From positions 1 through 63,680 of the forward strand of contig CAJUHV010000013.1 in the NCBI GenBank assembly GCA_910586445.1: a DNA stretch of 63,680 bases. Direction: 5' to 3'. Below, one piece after another: positions 1 through 7,358 of this stretch. The position numbers were made by a program, and so were the translations under genes. Source of the DNA: an uncultured Eubacterium sp. GTDB lineage: Bacteria; Bacillota; Clostridia; Lachnospirales; Lachnospiraceae. Under the pieces are notes generated by a model that made no database searches, had not been told where the DNA came from, and saw only the letters and a program-made list of their open reading frames with translations. Position 1 is the stretch's first letter. Each line of letters begins with the position of its first letter.

Positions 1-1025
1 AGCTGACCATGCAGTTTTACCGCAGAAATTATATTGAAGGGCTGTTTTTAAGCTCCGGGATTATTTACAGTCCTTCTTATACGATGGAGCTGATTTTTCA
101 GACGGTGTACAAGCTGCGTACGGAGTGCCGTTTTCAAGGCTATATACATGTCAAAGCGATTCCGGGAGCAGAGCCGGAGCTGATTTTTAAAGCCGGACTG
201 TATGCAGACAGGATGAGCGTCAATTTAGAGCTGCCGACTGCAGAAGGGCTGCGCATGCTTGCACCGAATAAGCAGCGCAGAACGATATTAGGCCCGATGC
301 GCATGATTCAAAACGCCAGGCAGGAAAACCAGAATGAGCTTATACGGTATCAAAATGCGCCCAGATTTGTACCAGCCGGGCAGTCTACACAGATGATTAT
401 CGGAGCTACGCCCGAAAATGATTATCAGATTATTTCAGTTGCGGAAAGCCTGTACCAGAAGTTTGATTTAAAGCGTGTGTTTTATTCCGCATTTGTAAAG
501 GTCAATGATGACGCCATGCTGCCTGCGCTGCCGGGCGGGCCGCCGCTGCTGCGGGAGCACAGGTTATATCAGGCGGATTTTCTGCTTCGCTATTATGGAT
601 TTGCGGCAGCGGAGCTGCTGAGCGAGCAGCGCCCCAATTTTAACGTGCTGCTGGACCCAAAGTGTGACTGGGCGGTACGTCATCTGGAGCAGTTCCCGGT
701 AGAAATAAACCGTGCGGATTATTATACCCTGCTGCGAGTGCCGGGGATCGGCGTAAAGAGTGCGAGAAGGATCGTAGGAGCGAGAAAAAGCGCTTCCTTG
801 AATTTTGATGACTTAAAAAAGATCGGGGTAGTGTTAAAGCGTGCTCTGTATTTTATTACATGCAGGGGCAGAATGATGTACCGGACAAAATTAGAAGAGG
901 ACTATATTGTGCGCAATATAATTGATCCGAAAGAAAATTTGCCATTCACAAAAGATGGAATGACTTATCAGCAGCTGTCGCTTTTTGATACGGCAGTGGA
1001 ACATACGGGATGTGAGGTTGTCTGA
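1..1025 (+). CDS. Putative DNA modification/repair radical SAM protein (3' part)
   Basis: The frame is already open at the left edge, so this is the C-terminal part of a gene whose start lies outside the window; the radical SAM cysteine motif is therefore not visible. The visible part fits the clostridial radical SAM family (TIGR03916 type) found next to uracil-DNA-glycosylase-like or TIGR03915 proteins. It contains SAM-barrel segments and a late helix-hairpin-helix DNA-binding motif (EINRADYYTLLRVPGIGVKS, about residues 234-253 counted from the Met at position 9). The following gene is its usual partner and starts 76 bases downstream. Known from the family: predicted DNA repair or modification role; the reaction is not established. 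Confidence 0.8.
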   Translation, partial: LTMQFYRRNYIEGLFLSSGIIYSPSYTMELIFQTVYKLRTECRFQGYIHVKAIPGAEPELIFKAGLYADRMSVNLELPTAEGLRMLAPNKQRRTILGPMRMIQNARQENQNELIRYQNAPRFVPAGQSTQMIIGATPENDYQIISVAESLYQKFDLKRVFYSAFVKVNDDAMLPALPGGPPLLREHRLYQADFLLRYYGFAAAELLSEQRPNFNVLLDPKCDWAVRHLEQFPVEINRADYYTLLRVPGIGVKSARRIVGARKSASLNFDDLKKIGVVLKRALYFITCRGRMMYRTKLEEDYIVRNIIDPKENLPFTKDGMTYQQLSLFDTAVEHTGCEVV

Positions 1026-1101
1026 TGTTTATATCCTGTCTGATCAATATAGTTTTGCTCAGCCGGGAAAAAGAGCAGCGTGGCCGATTGGGAGAATATA
1101 T

Positions 1102-1872
1102 ATGGAAGAGACAATTTTGTTATGTGAAGACTCGATTGAAGGTATTTTGACAGGGGTGTATGAGGCATATAGGCTGAAAAAAGATCATGAACACATACAT
1201 ATTCAGACGTCTGACGTCGATAATTACCGTTTATTTGCCGTATATAAAGAGATAACAGCTGATGATACAAAAAGCGGCAAAGTGCTGCGTACGATATACC
1301 GCAGATTTGGTGAGGAGGCTTATACACAGTTTTGTCAGGCAATGGTATCTTATGATACGGATAAGGCGGATGCAGTTTATCATGCGGTTGTCACCGGGCT
1401 TTTGGGCAGGTACCGCGGAAAACTGATGGATCATCTGAGTGACCGCCATGTGCATAAGGTATTTGACCTGAGCCGGAATACAGGCATTGAGATTCATCAC
1501 CTGCTTGGGTTTCTGCGTTTTAAGGAATTAAAATGCGGCGTGCTGCTGGCCAGGTATAGTCCGAAAAACGATATTACGCCTATGCTTATGGCACATTTTG
1601 CAGACCGCCTGCCCAATGAGGATTTTGCAGTCTATGATGAAGGGCGGCAGTATTATGCGGTACATCCAAAAGCAAAGCAGTGGTATTTGGTGCGCGGCAG
1701 CCTGCCTTTTTTACAGGAACAGGAAGAGTATTCCGAGTCAGAAGAAAAGTATCAGATGCTGTACCGGCATTTCTGCCAGACAATTGCAATTGATGAGCGT
1801 AAAAATCCCGGACTGCAGCGGAATATGCTGCCATATCGTTTTCGTAAATATATGACAGAATTTCAGAAGTAG
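1102..1872 (+). CDS. TIGR03915 family putative DNA metabolism protein
   Basis: This 256-residue protein resembles the TIGR03915 family, which is linked to the radical SAM protein encoded just upstream. The frame is open from 985 (a TTG), but the ATG at 1102 (MEETILLCEDSIEGILTGVY) matches the family N-terminus and has a GGGAGA ribosome-binding site at about 1090, so I place the start there. It is rich in aromatic and basic residues in the second half (HHLLGFLRFKEL, ending RFRKYMTEFQK). No catalytic motif can be named with confidence. The conserved pairing suggests that the two proteins act together on DNA; the biochemical activity is unknown. Confidence 0.78.
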   Translation: MEETILLCEDSIEGILTGVYEAYRLKKDHEHIHIQTSDVDNYRLFAVYKEITADDTKSGKVLRTIYRRFGEEAYTQFCQAMVSYDTDKADAVYHAVVTGLLGRYRGKLMDHLSDRHVHKVFDLSRNTGIEIHHLLGFLRFKELKCGVLLARYSPKNDITPMLMAHFADRLPNEDFAVYDEGRQYYAVHPKAKQWYLVRGSLPFLQEQEEYSESEEKYQMLYRHFCQTIAIDERKNPGLQRNMLPYRFRKYMTEFQK

Positions 1873-1998
1873 TCAGTTTAACTAGATATTGACGGATCAG
1901 CCATCTCGTGTAATAATAGTCGGGGAAATGTGGCTCCAATGCCTGGAAATGGAAATTGGGGAAACAGATCGCTTTCAAGCGGGAAATGGAGGTATTTC

Positions 1999-2316
1999 AT
2001 GTCAAAAAATTATTGTGTATTTAAGGTAAGCCCAAGCGGCATACAAAGGCCGCTGTATTATGGAAGTGAAGAGGACTGCCGCAGATTCTGCGAAACAAAA
2101 GACTACGAGTTTATAGACGAAGAGAATGTGGTGTGGTATCTGGAAATTGACAGTAAGCCTGCAGAGAGTGAAATTTCCATAAAACCGGATCATTCGGCAG
2201 GACAGACTGAATTTAGAAGACAGACTGAATCTGGAAGACAGAATGAGTCTGCCGGACAGACTGAATCAGCCATAAGACAGGCTGAAAAGGATCTGGCCGG
2301 CGCAGGTATCCGATAG
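1999..2316 (+). CDS. Small hypothetical protein with Gln/Glu/Ser-rich repeat tail
   Basis: A 105-residue protein that I do not recognise. The start at 1999 is chosen because TGGAGG at 1987-1992 gives good spacing; an upstream in-frame ATG at 1930 lacks this. The first 55 residues (MSKNYCVFKVSPSGIQRPLYY) look folded and carry two cysteines. The rest is a low-complexity tail of degenerate units around RQTESGRQNESAGQTES, encoded by imperfect tandem DNA repeats at about 2202-2270. It follows the DNA-repair pair by 126 bases and could be cotranscribed. No membrane segment is seen. Confidence 0.6.
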   Translation: MSKNYCVFKVSPSGIQRPLYYGSEEDCRRFCETKDYEFIDEENVVWYLEIDSKPAESEISIKPDHSAGQTEFRRQTESGRQNESAGQTESAIRQAEKDLAGAGIR

Positions 2317-2733
2317 TACATAACGGACCGCTGCCAGATCCTGTACACTGTAAAAGCGGGGAAGAGGCAGCAGCCGATTTGTGCCTGGCTACTGCGGTTT
2401 GTCAGCAGTCAGGCCATATTCTGTAATGAAGTATCTGATATAACATTTCAAAACAAGTATCCGAATGATCAGCAGGAACAGGTTCTTTCGATTTATAAAG
2501 AGCGCGTTTCCTTTCAAACTGGCGTGCTGCCTTTGGACAGCAGCCAATCTATTTTACTTTCGCGATTGATTTTGTAAAAGATAAATTCTGCAGGCAGAGG
2601 TTTGGCAGAACGTATAGAGGAGGGGGCAGCTGCAGCAGGAAAGAGGATTCTTTGATTGTTTTTTGAGAGAAACTACGCTAGAATAATATAGATAAAAAGT
2701 AAATAGAGTATATAGAAAGGCAGAAAAACTTAT
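2317..2733. other. 417-base gap with no convincing gene
   Basis: The reading frame of the preceding small protein stays open for 86 further codons after its TAG stop (2317 to a TAA at 2575-2577), but has no ATG, GTG or well-placed start. The last third reads like coding sequence (QEQVLSIYKERVSFQTGVLP). It may be a remnant, a frame kept open by chance, or a stop-codon read-through product. A weak promoter is possible before 2734 (TTGAGA at 2663, TATAGAT near 2687). Nothing else is recognised. Confidence 0.35.
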
Positions 2734-3192
2734 ATGCTGAACATTTGGTATTATGTCGGAACAGAATATATGAAGGATGCGCCTTCGTATTTTGATAATG
2801 TGTATGAGGATGAATGGATTGAGGATGAGTTTGTAAAAGAAATGATTCTGGATGTAGACCGCTCGGCTGTGGTCAGTGCACATATTATTGAAAGCCCTGT
2901 ATTAGGTGCAATTACGCCGAAAGAATTATCGGGCGGTGTTAAGGTATTGATACTGATGTTAAAAGATGATTCGTTTGTCTATAATTTATCCAACTGCGGA
3001 AATAACTGTGCAAAATGGGTCTTAAAAATAGCAGAGAAAAAAGATCTGACTGTATATCTGCAGCATATTTTTCGTTTTGAAGGGGAATTCGAGATTAAAA
3101 TTATGAACACATCAAAAATTGTGCATAACCGGGCAGAATATGTAGAGGCGCTGCTGGAGGCGGAGGGGATTTTGGATGAAAGGAAGTTATAA
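2734..3192 (+). CDS. DUF4869 domain-containing protein
   Basis: A 152-residue soluble, acidic protein. The N-terminus MLNIWYYVGTEYMKDAPSYF and the following acidic stretch match the DUF4869 family seen in Lachnospiraceae; function is unknown. A CGNNCAKW segment sits mid-protein. An AAAGG ribosome-binding site lies about 13 bases before the ATG, so translation may be modest. Its last 17 bases overlap the start of the ATPase gene, so the two are probably translationally coupled and work together. The unit ends with a clear terminator after the ATPase. Confidence 0.75.
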   Translation: MLNIWYYVGTEYMKDAPSYFDNVYEDEWIEDEFVKEMILDVDRSAVVSAHIIESPVLGAITPKELSGGVKVLILMLKDDSFVYNLSNCGNNCAKWVLKIAEKKDLTVYLQHIFRFEGEFEIKIMNTSKIVHNRAEYVEALLEAEGILDERKL

Positions 3193-4168
3193 TTTTAAAG
3201 TGAAAAGCAAGCGGGTTGTTTTTGAGTTTTCAATCCGTAGAAATATCACAGTGATTAAAGGAGACAGTGCTACCGGCAAAACGACCCTTCTGCATATGTT
3301 ATATGAATATTTAAGGGCAGGCAGGGAATCAGGATATACAGTATTTACAAATGCAGACTATTTTGTATATCTGAGGCGCGAGGTAGGCAGGGAGTGGAAG
3401 GATGCTTTAACAGTATTGAAGAATACGGTTATTTTTATCGAAGAAAACAATCAGTTTGTATTTTCAGAAGAATTTGCTGAATTTGTAAAAACATCTGGAA
3501 ATTATTTTGTGCTGGTCAGCCGTTCTCCCTTAAAAATGCTGCCCTATAGCATACACGAGGTATATGAAATTGTATCTGACAGAAAGCATGCAGATATCAA
3601 AGAAGCTTATCATCAGTTTAAAGAATTATATAGTAACTATCCATTTGTAAAAAATATTAAGATGGATATCGTAGTGACAGAAGACCGGTGCTCGGGATAT
3701 CAGTTTTTTTCTACGCTGTTTTATAAGCGGAATGTAGTGAGCGCGGAAGGCAACGGCGGTATTATAAACGCGGTACAACAGGCATGTACGGGAGATGTGC
3801 TTGCGGTTGTGGATGGTGCGGCATTTGGTGCGATGGTGGAACAGTGTATAGAATATTTTGAAGCACAAGAGAGCCGCAGGATAGCACTTTGGATGCCGGA
3901 ATCATTTGAATATCTGATTTTAGTCTCAGGAATCATTCATTCAGAGGAGTTGGAGGAGATATTAGGCGCAGTATCAGATCATGTGGACAGCAGTGAATAT
4001 GAAAGCTGGGAGAGATATTTTACACAGCTGTTGGTTTCGCTGACGGAACATACGCCATATAAGTACTCAAAGAAAGATCTGAATGAGTATTACACAAAAA
4101 GAATCAATCTGATAAAGATCATAGAAAAATTCCCAGAAGCCATCAAAAAGAATTGTGACTTTAAGTAA
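3176..4168 (+). CDS. P-loop ATPase with possible TOPRIM-like C-terminal half
   Basis: A 330-residue protein with Walker A GDSATGKT at residues 29-36, a Walker-B-like strand VIFIEEN near residue 87, and a strand-serine element FVLVSRSP near residue 113. No ABC signature or coiled coil is present, so the ATPase part is minimal (about residues 1-140). The second half has VVTEDRCSGYQFF, SAEGNGGI and VLAVVDGAAFG, in the order expected of a TOPRIM-like fold (E...G...D), but the usual DxD is incomplete. That assignment is my inference. The gene starts inside the DUF4869 gene with GGAGGGG as ribosome-binding site. It may be a partner ATPase of a stress or defence module; no function is established. 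Confidence 0.7.
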   Translation: MKGSYNFKVKSKRVVFEFSIRRNITVIKGDSATGKTTLLHMLYEYLRAGRESGYTVFTNADYFVYLRREVGREWKDALTVLKNTVIFIEENNQFVFSEEFAEFVKTSGNYFVLVSRSPLKMLPYSIHEVYEIVSDRKHADIKEAYHQFKELYSNYPFVKNIKMDIVVTEDRCSGYQFFSTLFYKRNVVSAEGNGGIINAVQQACTGDVLAVVDGAAFGAMVEQCIEYFEAQESRRIALWMPESFEYLILVSGIIHSEELEEILGAVSDHVDSSEYESWERYFTQLLVSLTEHTPYKYSKKDLNEYYTKRINLIKIIEKFPEAIKKNCDFK

Positions 4169-4184
4169 TAAAATACAAAAACAG

Positions 4185-4220
4185 CATTCAGCAGAAAAAT
4201 TCAGCTGAATGTTATTTTTT
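4185..4220 (+). terminator. Intrinsic terminator after the DUF4869/ATPase unit
   Basis: CATTCAGC (4185-4192) pairs with GCTGAATG (4204-4211), and TTATTTTTTC follows at once. It separates this two-gene unit from the GntR operon. Confidence 0.75.
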
Positions 4221-4235
4221 CAAAAATCTAAGATA

Positions 4236-4282
4236 AACAGTATAAAACAGTTGACAACAGTTAAATGCTGTTATATACTGTT
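4236..4282 (+). promoter_or_regulatory. Promoter and operator of the GntR-ABC operon
   Basis: The promoter is TTGACA (4251-4256), a 17-base spacer, then TATACT (4274-4279). It is embedded in a perfect inverted repeat AACAGTATA (4236-4244) / TATACTGTT (4274-4282) and an inner repeat AACAG (4256-4260) / CTGTT (4268-4272). The repeats cover both promoter boxes. This is what is expected for autorepression by the GntR protein encoded 22 bases downstream; binding itself is inferred. Confidence 0.85.
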
Positions 4283-4303
4283 TGTAACGAAGGAGGGATG
4301 CTG

Positions 4304-4675
4304 ATGAATCTAATCATCAATAATTCTTCGATGCAGCCTATTTACGAACAGATTGTGTATCAGGTAAAGGCTAAAATAATGAACGGAGAATTAAAAGAAG
4401 AAGTGATGCTCCCGTCAGTTCGTACTTTAGCTAAGGAATTAAAAGTCAGTGCACTGACTGTAAAGAAGGCATATGATGCATTGGAAGAAGAAGGGTTTAT
4501 TGTCACCGTCCATGGAAAGGGCAGCTTTGTGACACTGGCTAATCAGGTGCTGATGCTGGAAGAAAAAAAGAAAGAAGTAGAAGCTGATTTGGAAATGGCC
4601 ATCCGAAAAGGCAGAAGCTGCGGGATGAGTGATCAGGAGCTTGCAGAACTATTTCAGATTGTGCTGGAGGATTAA
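4304..4675 (+). CDS. GntR family transcriptional regulator (YtrA type)
   Basis: A 123-residue protein with an N-terminal winged helix (PIYEQIVYQVKAKIMNGELK then LPSVRTLAKELKVSALTVKK) and a short C-terminal helical segment without an effector-binding domain, the architecture of the YtrA subfamily. Start 4304 is preferred over 4265 and 4298 because AGGAGGG at 4291-4297 gives six-base spacing. In this subfamily the repressor precedes its ABC exporter genes and is released by cell-envelope stress or antibiotics. Here it is followed three bases later by an ABC ATPase and then a permease. The palindromic promoter suggests that it controls its own operon. Confidence 0.9.
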   Translation: MNLIINNSSMQPIYEQIVYQVKAKIMNGELKEEVMLPSVRTLAKELKVSALTVKKAYDALEEEGFIVTVHGKGSFVTLANQVLMLEEKKKEVEADLEMAIRKGRSCGMSDQELAELFQIVLED

Positions 4676-4678
4676 AAG

Positions 4679-5527
4679 ATGCTGAAATTGGACAAAGTAA
4701 AAAAACATTATAAAGAATTTGAACTGGATTGTTCCTTAGAAGTACAGGCCGGATGCGTGACAGGGCTGATTGGAAAAAATGGTGCAGGTAAGAGTACGAC
4801 ATTTAAGCTGGTTTTGGGGCTGATTTACCCAGACAGTGGTTCTGTCCATATTTTTGGAAAGCCGGCAGAAGCATTGGGAACTAAGGATAAAGAAAATATC
4901 GGAGTCGTGCTGGCGGATTCCGGGTTCAACGGATATCTTACAGTCAATGACCTGATCCCGGTGCTTGCAAGTCTGTATCATAAATTTAACAAAGAAGATT
5001 TTATAAAAAGATGCAGGGAATTTGACCTGCCGATGAATCAAAAAATGAAAGAGTTTTCTACCGGGATGAAGCGGAAACTGCAGGTGCTCGCAGCCATTTC
5101 ACATGAGGCAGAGCTTTTGGTTCTGGATGAGCCTACGGCAGGGCTGGATGTAGTTGCCAGGGATGAGCTGCTCGGCCTTCTGCGGGAATATATGGAGCGG
5201 GATGGACGAGCTGTTTTGATCAGCTCCCATATCTCTGGTGATCTGGAAGGGTTTTGTGACGATGTCTATATGATAGATGACGGCCAGATCATCCTGCATG
5301 AAGAGACGGATCAGCTGCTCAGCAGCTACGGGCTGCTTAAAATGACCGAAAAGCAGTATGCGGATCTGGATAAAACATATATTCTGCGCAGGAAAAAAGA
5401 ACATTTTGGCATGAGCTGCCTGACAGACCAGAAGCAGTTTTATATCGAAAATTATCCGCAGGTTGCTGTGGAAAAAGGCAGTATTGATGAATTGATTATG
5501 ATGATGGTACGAGGTGAGAGATTATGA
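4679..5527 (+). CDS. ABC transporter ATP-binding protein (YtrB-like)
   Basis: A 282-residue ATPase with Walker A (GLIGKNGAGKST), a degenerate signature motif FSTGMKRKLQ, Walker B (LLVLDEPTAGLD) and a switch histidine region (ISSHISGDLEG). It belongs to the CcmA/YtrB-like ATPases that energise ABC-2 type exporters. The ribosome-binding site GGAGG overlaps the end of the GntR gene, and the stop overlaps the permease start by ATGA, so the three genes are one operon. The transported substrate cannot be read from the sequence. Confidence 0.93.
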   Translation: MLKLDKVKKHYKEFELDCSLEVQAGCVTGLIGKNGAGKSTTFKLVLGLIYPDSGSVHIFGKPAEALGTKDKENIGVVLADSGFNGYLTVNDLIPVLASLYHKFNKEDFIKRCREFDLPMNQKMKEFSTGMKRKLQVLAAISHEAELLVLDEPTAGLDVVARDELLGLLREYMERDGRAVLISSHISGDLEGFCDDVYMIDDGQIILHEETDQLLSSYGLLKMTEKQYADLDKTYILRRKKEHFGMSCLTDQKQFYIENYPQVAVEKGSIDELIMMMVRGERL

Positions 5528-6180
5528 AAGGATTATTAATCAAAGATTTAAAATTGATAAAGACACAGAAAACATTTTTGATTATTGTAGCAGGAATCTG
5601 CGTCGCATTATTAGCCTCGGGAAAAGAAATGTCCGTAGTGTTTGCGTATGTGGCAGCTGTGTTGTCTATGGTTGTGGTCAGTACCGTCAGCTATGACGAA
5701 TATAATAATGGCATGAGTTTTTTGTTTACATTCCCAGTCAGCCGTAAAAAATATGTGCTGGAAAAATATGTGTTCGGCATATTGTCTGTGGCAGCGGTAT
5801 TAGCTGCCGGCAGCGGACTGATGGGTGTCGTATCCGCAGTTAAGCTGCAGTCGTTTCAGCAGCAGGAATGGTTTTTGGCTCTGCTGGGGGCTGTGCTGAC
5901 TGCGGTACTGATTCTGTCTTTGTATCTGCCGGTTCAGCTGAAGTTTGGAGCCGAAAAGGGCAAGATCGTGATGTTTCTGATCATAGCTGCCGTGGTGGGG
6001 CTTGGTTACGCGGTGAAGGAGGCAGCTTTGGTATTTCAAGTGGATCTGTCCGGGATCATGGAGCAGGTTATGAATGCGGGGACGGCGCAGGTGACGGCAG
6101 CTCTGGCCGCATTATCAGCCCTGCTGATGGTGATTTCCTATATGGTGTCAGTGGCTGTTATGAAAAGAAAGCAGTTTTAA
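5524..6180 (+). CDS. ABC-2 type transporter permease
   Basis: A 218-residue membrane protein with about six hydrophobic segments and the motif typical of small ABC-2 permeases: N-terminal MKGLLIKDLKLIKTQK, then SYDEYNNGMSFLFTFPVSR. It forms the membrane part of the exporter with the ATPase encoded immediately upstream. The stop is followed within six bases by a dispersed palindromic element that could also act as a transcription end point between this gene and the convergent thiT. Confidence 0.88.
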   Translation: MKGLLIKDLKLIKTQKTFLIIVAGICVALLASGKEMSVVFAYVAAVLSMVVVSTVSYDEYNNGMSFLFTFPVSRKKYVLEKYVFGILSVAAVLAAGSGLMGVVSAVKLQSFQQQEWFLALLGAVLTAVLILSLYLPVQLKFGAEKGKIVMFLIIAAVVGLGYAVKEAALVFQVDLSGIMEQVMNAGTAQVTAALAALSALLMVISYMVSVAVMKRKQF

Positions 6181-6185
6181 GCCTG

Positions 6186-6324
6186 GAGCATGTTTGAAAA
6201 ATGCTTTCTGTGATAGGTATCCACAGTGCATGATATGGAAAATTTATCCCGGATTTAGTCAGCATAGCTGATCATGCTTCATAAATCTGGGATAAATTTC
6301 CGCCAAGTGTGAAGCATATCTTAC
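6186..6324. repeat. Degenerate copy of the GAGCGTGTTTGAAAAAT palindromic element
   Basis: The left end GAGCATGTTTGAAAAATGC starts at 6186. Inner arms TTTATCCCGGATTTA and TAAATCTGGGATAAA correspond to the full copy at 46474-46637. The right arm matches (CCAAGTGTGAAGCATATC) and then decays after about 6324, without the terminal AAACACGCTC. It lies between the convergent permease and thiT genes and can fold into a long hairpin. Confidence 0.75.
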
Positions 6325-6335
6325 ATCTACAGCTG

Positions 6336-7019
6336 CTAATTATATACCGCTTCTCTTTTTACACGGGAAAGCGCCTTAGCCACATTTGGGATACTGATAA
6401 TGATCAGCGTAACAACTGTTTCCGGGATCAGGTAAGACGCCTGATAAGCCACGGAGTATACGGCCGGGTGCATGCCCTCTGGCGCATAAGAAGCAAAAAA
6501 TATATAGCCGGAAAGCGACGCAAAGAAAAAGCGCCCGGCGACGGCAGCGAGATAGCCGGCCTGCAGTCCGTATTTTTTATTATGGAAAAATCCTGCGATG
6601 CCCAGGGCTCCGAAGGCCAGCGGATAGTCTAAAATCATCTGCGGGATCGTATAAAAGATCGGTTCGGTTACGAACTGGACCAGGCCGTATGCAACAGCCG
6701 TCATAACGCCGACATATGGGCCGTACCAGTATGCGATTAACACGATAAAAAGCATGGACATCAGCGTCACGGAGCCGCCCATCGGCATTTCAAACAGCTT
6801 GATCATTGAGCAGACGACAGCCAGTGCGATTGCTGCGGATGAGTAGACGAGCTGCTTTGTAGTAAAGGCCTGTCTATGGTCAGCATTTCTATGCCGGATT
6901 ATAGCAGCGGTGATTAAAAGCAGTATAATGGCAGCAGCTACAATCGAAATGCCGATTGTAGTAAGGTGGGAAGAGCCGTCTCCCCATGCGCCTTTGGGGG
7001 TTGCAAAAAAATTGTTCAT
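6336..7019 (-). CDS. thiT: Energy-coupling factor thiamine transporter, S component
   Basis: A 227-residue membrane protein with the ThiT (YuaJ) signature around EMPMGGSVTLMSMLFIVLI and about six to seven hydrophobic helices. It is longer than typical ThiT (about 190 residues) because of one extra N-terminal helix after MNNFFATPKGAWGDGSS. ThiT binds thiamine and works with a shared EcfAAT module, which is not in this window. A TPP riboswitch and a consensus promoter lie directly upstream, so uptake is repressed when thiamine pyrophosphate is plentiful. AAGGAGG precedes the ATG. Confidence 0.93.
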   Translation of the reverse strand: MNNFFATPKGAWGDGSSHLTTIGISIVAAAIILLLITAAIIRHRNADHRQAFTTKQLVYSSAAIALAVVCSMIKLFEMPMGGSVTLMSMLFIVLIAYWYGPYVGVMTAVAYGLVQFVTEPIFYTIPQMILDYPLAFGALGIAGFFHNKKYGLQAGYLAAVAGRFFFASLSGYIFFASYAPEGMHPAVYSVAYQASYLIPETVVTLIIISIPNVAKALSRVKREAVYN

Positions 7020-7067
7020 AAAAAAATCCTCCTTGATCCATATAGAATGCTAGGGGATTATATTTCA

Positions 7068-7198
7068 ATCAGCTTCCTTACGCCGGTATTATCCGGTTCA
7101 AGTAATGAGGGTCGATATAATATCTCTCAGCGTAATCTGCTGCCCGGCTGATTTTATAGATCAGCATCAGGACTGCGGCAGATCGTTGCACCCCTAGC
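7068..7198 (-). promoter_or_regulatory. TPP riboswitch (THI element) upstream of thiT
   Basis: On the minus strand the conserved core is visible in order: GGGGTGC near 7194, CGCTGAGAGA near 7130, GACCCTC, GAACCGGATAATACCGGCG near 7090, and GTAAGGAAGC at the 3' end. This fits the thiamine-pyrophosphate aptamer. It sits in the leader of thiT between its promoter and ribosome-binding site, so it should turn off thiT when TPP binds. Confidence 0.95.
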
Positions 7199-7224
7199 AA
7201 ATACATATGTTATTGTCATATCAA

Positions 7225-7253
7225 AATATAGCAATTTTTTGGGGAGTTGTCAA
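7225..7253 (-). promoter_or_regulatory. Promoter of the thiT transcript
   Basis: On the minus strand TTGACA (7253-7248), a 17-base spacer and TATATT (7230-7225) precede the riboswitch by about 27 bases. Confidence 0.85.
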
Positions 7254-7266
7254 GCAGATGTTTTTT

Positions 7267-7358
7267 GAGCGTGTTTGAAACGGTGTTGGTTAAATTGGGG
7301 ATAGATTCTCCGCAAAGTGGGGAGTGCTGATCGCAGGAATGATTTTTCAAACACGCTC
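7267..7358. repeat. Shortened palindromic element (92 bp)
   Basis: The left end GAGCGTGTTTGAAA (7267-7280) and a complete right arm from AGATTCTCCGCAAAGTGG to ATTTTTCAAACACGCTC (ending 7358) are present; most of the left arm and the loop are missing. The right end overlaps the last codons of the histidine kinase gene, whose TGA stop lies inside the terminal repeat. Confidence 0.85.
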
